Under the pieces are notes generated by a model that ran no database searches, was not told where the DNA came from, and saw only the letters and a list, made by a program, of their open reading frames with translations. Source: an uncultured Sphingomonadales bacterium (GTDB taxonomy: Bacteria > Pseudomonadota > Alphaproteobacteria > Sphingomonadales > Sphingomonadaceae). From it: 64,000 nucleotides of DNA. Of the stretch, positions 61,206 through 64,000 are shown piece by piece; positions within the stretch are counted from its first letter, which is position 1; each line of letters begins with the position of its first letter. The stretch spans positions 124,001-188,000 of the forward strand of contig CAILBC010000020.1 of assembly GCA_903832325.1 (NCBI GenBank), written 5' to 3'. The position numbers were made by a program, and so were the translations under genes.

Positions 61206-61661
61206 CTATGGCGCTTCAACTGAACCGTTGGTGACCAGCGCAATCGATTTGAACCCGGCGGCGTTCAATTCGCCCATCACCGCAATCACTTTGCCGTAAT
61301 CCAGATGGCGATCGGCGCGCAGTGTCACCAGCGGCAGCCGGGCCCCGGCATCGCGCACCACCGCGCTCAGCCGGTCGCCCAGTTCGCCGGGCGCCAGTTC
61401 CTGGCTGTCGAGAAACACCCGCCCCAGTTCGTCCATGCTGATGGTGATCGCGTGCGGTTCCTCCTTCAGCGCCTCGGCCTTGCTGTCGGGCAGGTCGATC
61501 GGCACCCCGGCGGTCAGCATCGGCGCGGTAACCATGAAAATGATCAGCAGCACCAGCATGACATCGACCAGCGGCGTCACGTTCATGTCGGACAGCGGCG
61601 CGGCGCGGCCCCGGCCCCGTCGCCGCCGCCCGCCGCGCCCCGAGGTCAGGTTGATGGCCAT
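61206..61661 (-). CDS. tolR: TolR (ExbD-family) proton-channel subunit
   Basis: A 151-residue inner-membrane protein. After a Gly/Arg-rich N-terminus comes the transmembrane helix with the essential Asp in NVTPLVDVMLVLLIIFM, then a periplasmic domain ending YGKVIAVMGELNAAGFKSIALVT. Start overlaps the tolQ stop (TAATG), so expression is coupled. Confidence 0.95.
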   Translation of the reverse strand: MAINLTSGRGGRRRRGRGRAAPLSDMNVTPLVDVMLVLLIIFMVTAPMLTAGVPIDLPDSKAEALKEEPHAITISMDELGRVFLDSQELAPGELGDRLSAVVRDAGARLPLVTLRADRHLDYGKVIAVMGELNAAGFKSIALVTNGSVEAP

Positions 61662-62368
61662 TATTGTTCCAGTTCGCGGCTGAGCGTGGCGTGAAACCGG
61701 TCGGCAAAGCGGAACAGGCCGGATTCAAACCCGTTCACCCGGTGCGAAAACCGGTTGTAGGCCACCACCGCCGGGATTGCCGCCGCCAGGCCGATGGCGG
61801 TGGCAAACAGCGCCTCGGAAATGCCCGGCGCCACCACCGCCAGCGACGAATTCTGCTGTGCGCCGATGCGGAAAAAGCTGTCCATCACCCCCCACACCGT
61901 GCCGAACAGCCCCACGAACGGCGCCACCGTGCCCACTGTCGCCAGAAAGTTCAGCCGCGCGGCCAACCGGTCGGTTTCCTCGGTCACCGCGCTGTCCATC
62001 GCCGCGGCCAGCCGCTGGCGCGTGCCATCGCGATCGATCGTCTTGCCCGATGTCGACCGGCGCCATTCGGCCAAGGCCGCAGCCACCACGCGCGCGGTGG
62101 GAATGTCGCGCGTGCCCTGTTCCTTTTGATAGGCATCGAGATCGCGCGCGGTCCAGAACCCCTCTTCATACTTGCGGCAGCGGCGCCCGATCAGCCCCAT
62201 GCGCACGGTAAAGCCGATCACGATCATCCACACCCAGACCGAGGCCAGCCCCAGGGCGCCCATCACCACCTGCACCACGATATCTGCATGAAGGAACAGT
62301 TCCACCGGGTTGAGCCGGGTCGGCGCACCGATCGCACCGGCGGCAAGCATGGTAAGCATCATCGACAA
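61661..62368 (-). CDS. tolQ: TolQ (ExbB-family) motor subunit
   Basis: A 235-residue three-helix inner-membrane protein. It has the characteristic VAPFVGLFGTVWGVMDSF and AIGLAAAIPAVVAYNRF helices that form the proton channel with TolR, and the AARLNFLATVG stretch. It carries a normal N-terminal helix and lies after ybgC in the usual order. Confidence 0.96.
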   Translation of the reverse strand: MSMMLTMLAAGAIGAPTRLNPVELFLHADIVVQVVMGALGLASVWVWMIVIGFTVRMGLIGRRCRKYEEGFWTARDLDAYQKEQGTRDIPTARVVAAALAEWRRSTSGKTIDRDGTRQRLAAAMDSAVTEETDRLAARLNFLATVGTVAPFVGLFGTVWGVMDSFFRIGAQQNSSLAVVAPGISEALFATAIGLAAAIPAVVAYNRFSHRVNGFESGLFRFADRFHATLSRELEQ

Positions 62369-62393
62369 GCCTTTGTTCCTTCAGCAATCCGGA

Positions 62394-62858
62394 TCATTTG
62401 CGGGCATCAGCACTATCAGGCGCAATCAGGGCGCGAAACGTCGCCAGCCATTGCGCCGGCTGGCGCTGCGGGCGGCCATTCGGCGCCACGAAAGCCACAC
62501 GCACGTTCGCGCTGCACAGCAACCGGTCTTCGCGCCAGGCTTCCTGCTGCAACCGGCAGGTCGCAGGCGATGCCTCCACCACCCGGCTGACCAGCAGCAC
62601 CGCATCGTCCAGCCGCGCCGGCGCGAGATAGCGCAATTCCATGTCGACCACCGCATAGGCCCCGGCCCCGGCATCATGCGCCGCGCGCTGGTCAATCCCC
62701 GCCAGACGCAACATGTCGGACCGCGCGCGTTCGAACCAGCGCAAGTAATTGGCATGATAAACCACGCCCGACAGATCGGTATCCTCGAAATAGACCCGCA
62801 CCGCAAAAAGGTGCCGCGTGCCATCGAATTGGCCAGAGGGCGGAACAGGGCTCTGCAT
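62394..62858 (-). CDS. ybgC: Tol-Pal associated acyl-CoA thioesterase YbgC
   Basis: A 154-residue hot-dog thioesterase. VYFEDTDLSGVVYHANYLRWFERARSDML contains the active-site Asp and the family core. It hydrolyses short-chain acyl-CoAs and is encoded at the head of tol-pal operons. Gap to tolQ is 25 bases. Confidence 0.95.
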   Translation of the reverse strand: MQSPVPPSGQFDGTRHLFAVRVYFEDTDLSGVVYHANYLRWFERARSDMLRLAGIDQRAAHDAGAGAYAVVDMELRYLAPARLDDAVLLVSRVVEASPATCRLQQEAWREDRLLCSANVRVAFVAPNGRPQRQPAQWLATFRALIAPDSADARK

Positions 62859-62934
62859 GCGCTCCCCTCCTAGCCGGTCGGGGGAAGCAAGGGCAAGCGC
62901 AGGTTAACCAGTTCAGGCCGGATTTCCCGTCCGG

Positions 62935-63312
62935 TCAACGCACCAGCATCGGCCCGAGCGGGCGCCCGGCAAAGATATGGACGTGCAGGTGTGGCACTTC
63001 CTGGTGCGCATCGGTTCCGGTGTTGGCCAGCAGGCGATAGCCGGGCGCGACCAGCCCCGCCGCCCGGGCCACGGTGCCGACCGCGCGGACAAAGCCGGCG
63101 ATCTCTGCCTCGCTCGCGCGGGCGGAAAAATCGTCCCAGCTCACATAGGCGCCTTTGGGAATCACCAGGATATGGGTCGGCGCCTGCGGATTGATATCGT
63201 GAAACGCCAGCGCCCAATCATCCTCGAACACTTTTCGCGCGGGGATTTCGCTGCGCAGGATTTTGGCGAACACGTTCTGATCGTCATAAGGTTGCGTGGC
63301 ATCAACGGCCAT
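62935..63312 (-). CDS. HIT family protein (HinT-like)
   Basis: A 125-residue histidine-triad protein. The signature HLHVHI is near the C-terminus (PHLHVHIFAGRPLGPM), after the N-terminal FAKILRSEIPARKVFEDD. It hydrolyses nucleoside phosphoramidates. The hisE gene stops 2 bases upstream, so the two are cotranscribed. Confidence 0.93.
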   Translation of the reverse strand: MAVDATQPYDDQNVFAKILRSEIPARKVFEDDWALAFHDINPQAPTHILVIPKGAYVSWDDFSARASEAEIAGFVRAVGTVARAAGLVAPGYRLLANTGTDAHQEVPHLHVHIFAGRPLGPMLVR

Positions 63313-63314
63313 GG

Positions 63315-63644
63315 TCAGCGGCTCCTGCTGGCTTTTTCGGCAATTCCCGATGTTCCTTCGCGCCGCACCAGTTCGGCCAGCACGGCATCCACCGCGATCC
63401 CCCGCGCGCCCAGCAGCACCAGCAGGTGAAATACCAGGTCCGCCGCCTCTCCGGTCAGCGCGGCATCATCCCCGGTCAGCGCGGCGATCACCGTTTCGGT
63501 GGCTTCCTCGCCCACTTTCTGCGCGATCTTGCCCAGCCCTTTGGCATGCAGCCGCGCCACATAGCTGGCATCGGCATCCCCGTTCAGGCGCCCGGCGATC
63601 ACCGATTCAAGGCGGGCAAGGATTTCGGCGTGATCAGACATCAT
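63315..63644 (-). CDS. hisE: Phosphoribosyl-ATP pyrophosphatase HisE
   Basis: A 109-residue enzyme of histidine biosynthesis (second step). The MazG-fold motif KVGEEATETVIAAL and the region GEAADLVFHLLVLLGARG are present. Starts at an ATGATG (63644), either Met possible; there is no strong ribosome site. The other his genes are not in this window. Confidence 0.93.
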   Translation of the reverse strand: MMSDHAEILARLESVIAGRLNGDADASYVARLHAKGLGKIAQKVGEEATETVIAALTGDDAALTGEAADLVFHLLVLLGARGIAVDAVLAELVRREGTSGIAEKASRSR

Positions 63645-63759
63645 GGCCCCGGGCATGCAAGCGCGGCGCGGGCGGGTCAAGGGGCCAGACGCAAGGCCTT
63701 GCCGGGAAAAGCGGAACGGGGCACCGTGCACCGGTATCGAACAACGAAAGCGCCCCGCG

Positions 63760-64000
63760 ATGTCGCAGCAACTCGGTCTCATCGCCATTCTGGTCGACGA
63801 TTATGACAGCGCGATCGCGTACTATACCGGCCATCTGGGGTTTGTGCTGCGCGAAGATACCCGGATTTCCGCAGACAAACGCTGGGTGGTGGTCGCGCCG
63901 CCCGGTGGCGGGGCCGGGCTGTTGCTCGCCCGCGCCGCCGATGATCGCCAGCAACGCGCGATTGGCGATCAGGCCGGTGGCCGGGTATTCCTGTTTCTGG
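63760..64000 (+). CDS. VOC family (glyoxalase/dioxygenase-like) protein, 3' part cut off by the window edge
   Basis: The start ATG at 63760 and 80 codons are visible; the gene runs off the right edge. The N-terminal half has the VOC pattern VDDYDSAIAYYTGHLGF, followed by LREDTR and KRWVVVAPPGGGAGLLLARA, giving a glyoxalase I-like beta-alpha-beta unit. Divergent from hisE. Substrate not known. Confidence 0.8.
   Translation, partial: MSQQLGLIAILVDDYDSAIAYYTGHLGFVLREDTRISADKRWVVVAPPGGGAGLLLARAADDRQQRAIGDQAGGRVFLFL

Overview
The window reads as chromosomal DNA of a high-GC alphaproteobacterium, most likely Sphingomonadales (Novosphingobium/Sphingobium-like). The evidence is gene content and signals: a DUF2062-CckA pair and a CpdR-like receiver (CtrA phosphorelay), a SapC-family protein, a large TonB-dependent receptor, eukaryote-type NADP isocitrate dehydrogenase, a GTTC-N7-GTTC SOS box at recA, and a ybgC-tolQRAB-pal operon. 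Coding density is high. I see no insertion sequence, prophage, CRISPR array or rRNA operon.

Layout. 1-6.5 kb: the 5' part of a DEAD-box helicase (running off the left edge), an exported hypothetical protein, a D-2-hydroxyacid FAD oxidase, SapC, a probable small RNA, N-formylglutamate amidohydrolase, CpdR and tRNA-Val(GAC). 6.5-15.2 kb: TonB receptor, enoyl-CoA hydratase, icd, S9 peptidase and a DUF2235 hydrolase. 15-22.6 kb, mostly minus strand: alaS with a methyltransferase and a GST, rsgA with two tiny ORFs, and recA. 22.9-29.2 kb: cckA-DUF2062, fatty acid desaturase, a GNAT protein, a lower-GC membrane protein, a REP-like hairpin and smpB. 29.2-37.9 kb: patatin-bdhA, dapA, lytic transglycosylase, greB, a histidine phosphatase, three small or exported proteins and rlmN. 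37.9-46.4 kb: MarR-GNAT fusion, DUF1223, a cystatin-like protein, aminotransferase, a phosphodiesterase, M13 peptidase and a GST. 46.4-52.8 kb: aceA with a 52-residue partner and a divergent XRE regulator, then a chain GNAT / DUF1285 / Nudix / CCA-adding enzyme whose last three members are translationally coupled. 52.8-56.3 kb: an unrecognised lipoprotein paired with a multi-pass membrane patatin. 56.6-63.8 kb: HtrA-like protease with a J-domain protein, pal-tolB-tolA-tolR-tolQ-ybgC, a HIT protein, hisE, and the start of a VOC protein.

Functional themes. Carbon flow through acetyl-CoA and the TCA/glyoxylate branch is represented by icd, aceA with its likely regulator, enoyl-CoA hydratase and 3-hydroxybutyrate dehydrogenase. 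Envelope maintenance is covered by Tol-Pal, lytic transglycosylase, the periplasmic proteases and the patatin pair. Cell-cycle phosphorelay is represented by CckA and CpdR. Translation and RNA quality control are represented by alaS, smpB, rsgA, rlmN, the CCA enzyme and tRNA-Val.

The most unusual sequence-level feature is a set of short tandem repeats of period 12-17 bp. Most sit at gene ends or in leaders, and two can be read in frame as protein. The leads that most deserve follow-up are the lipoprotein/membrane-patatin pair, the secreted QVVAG cystatin-like protein, the anti-Shine-Dalgarno small RNA, and the repeat-encoded hydrophobic reading frame fused in frame to cpdR.
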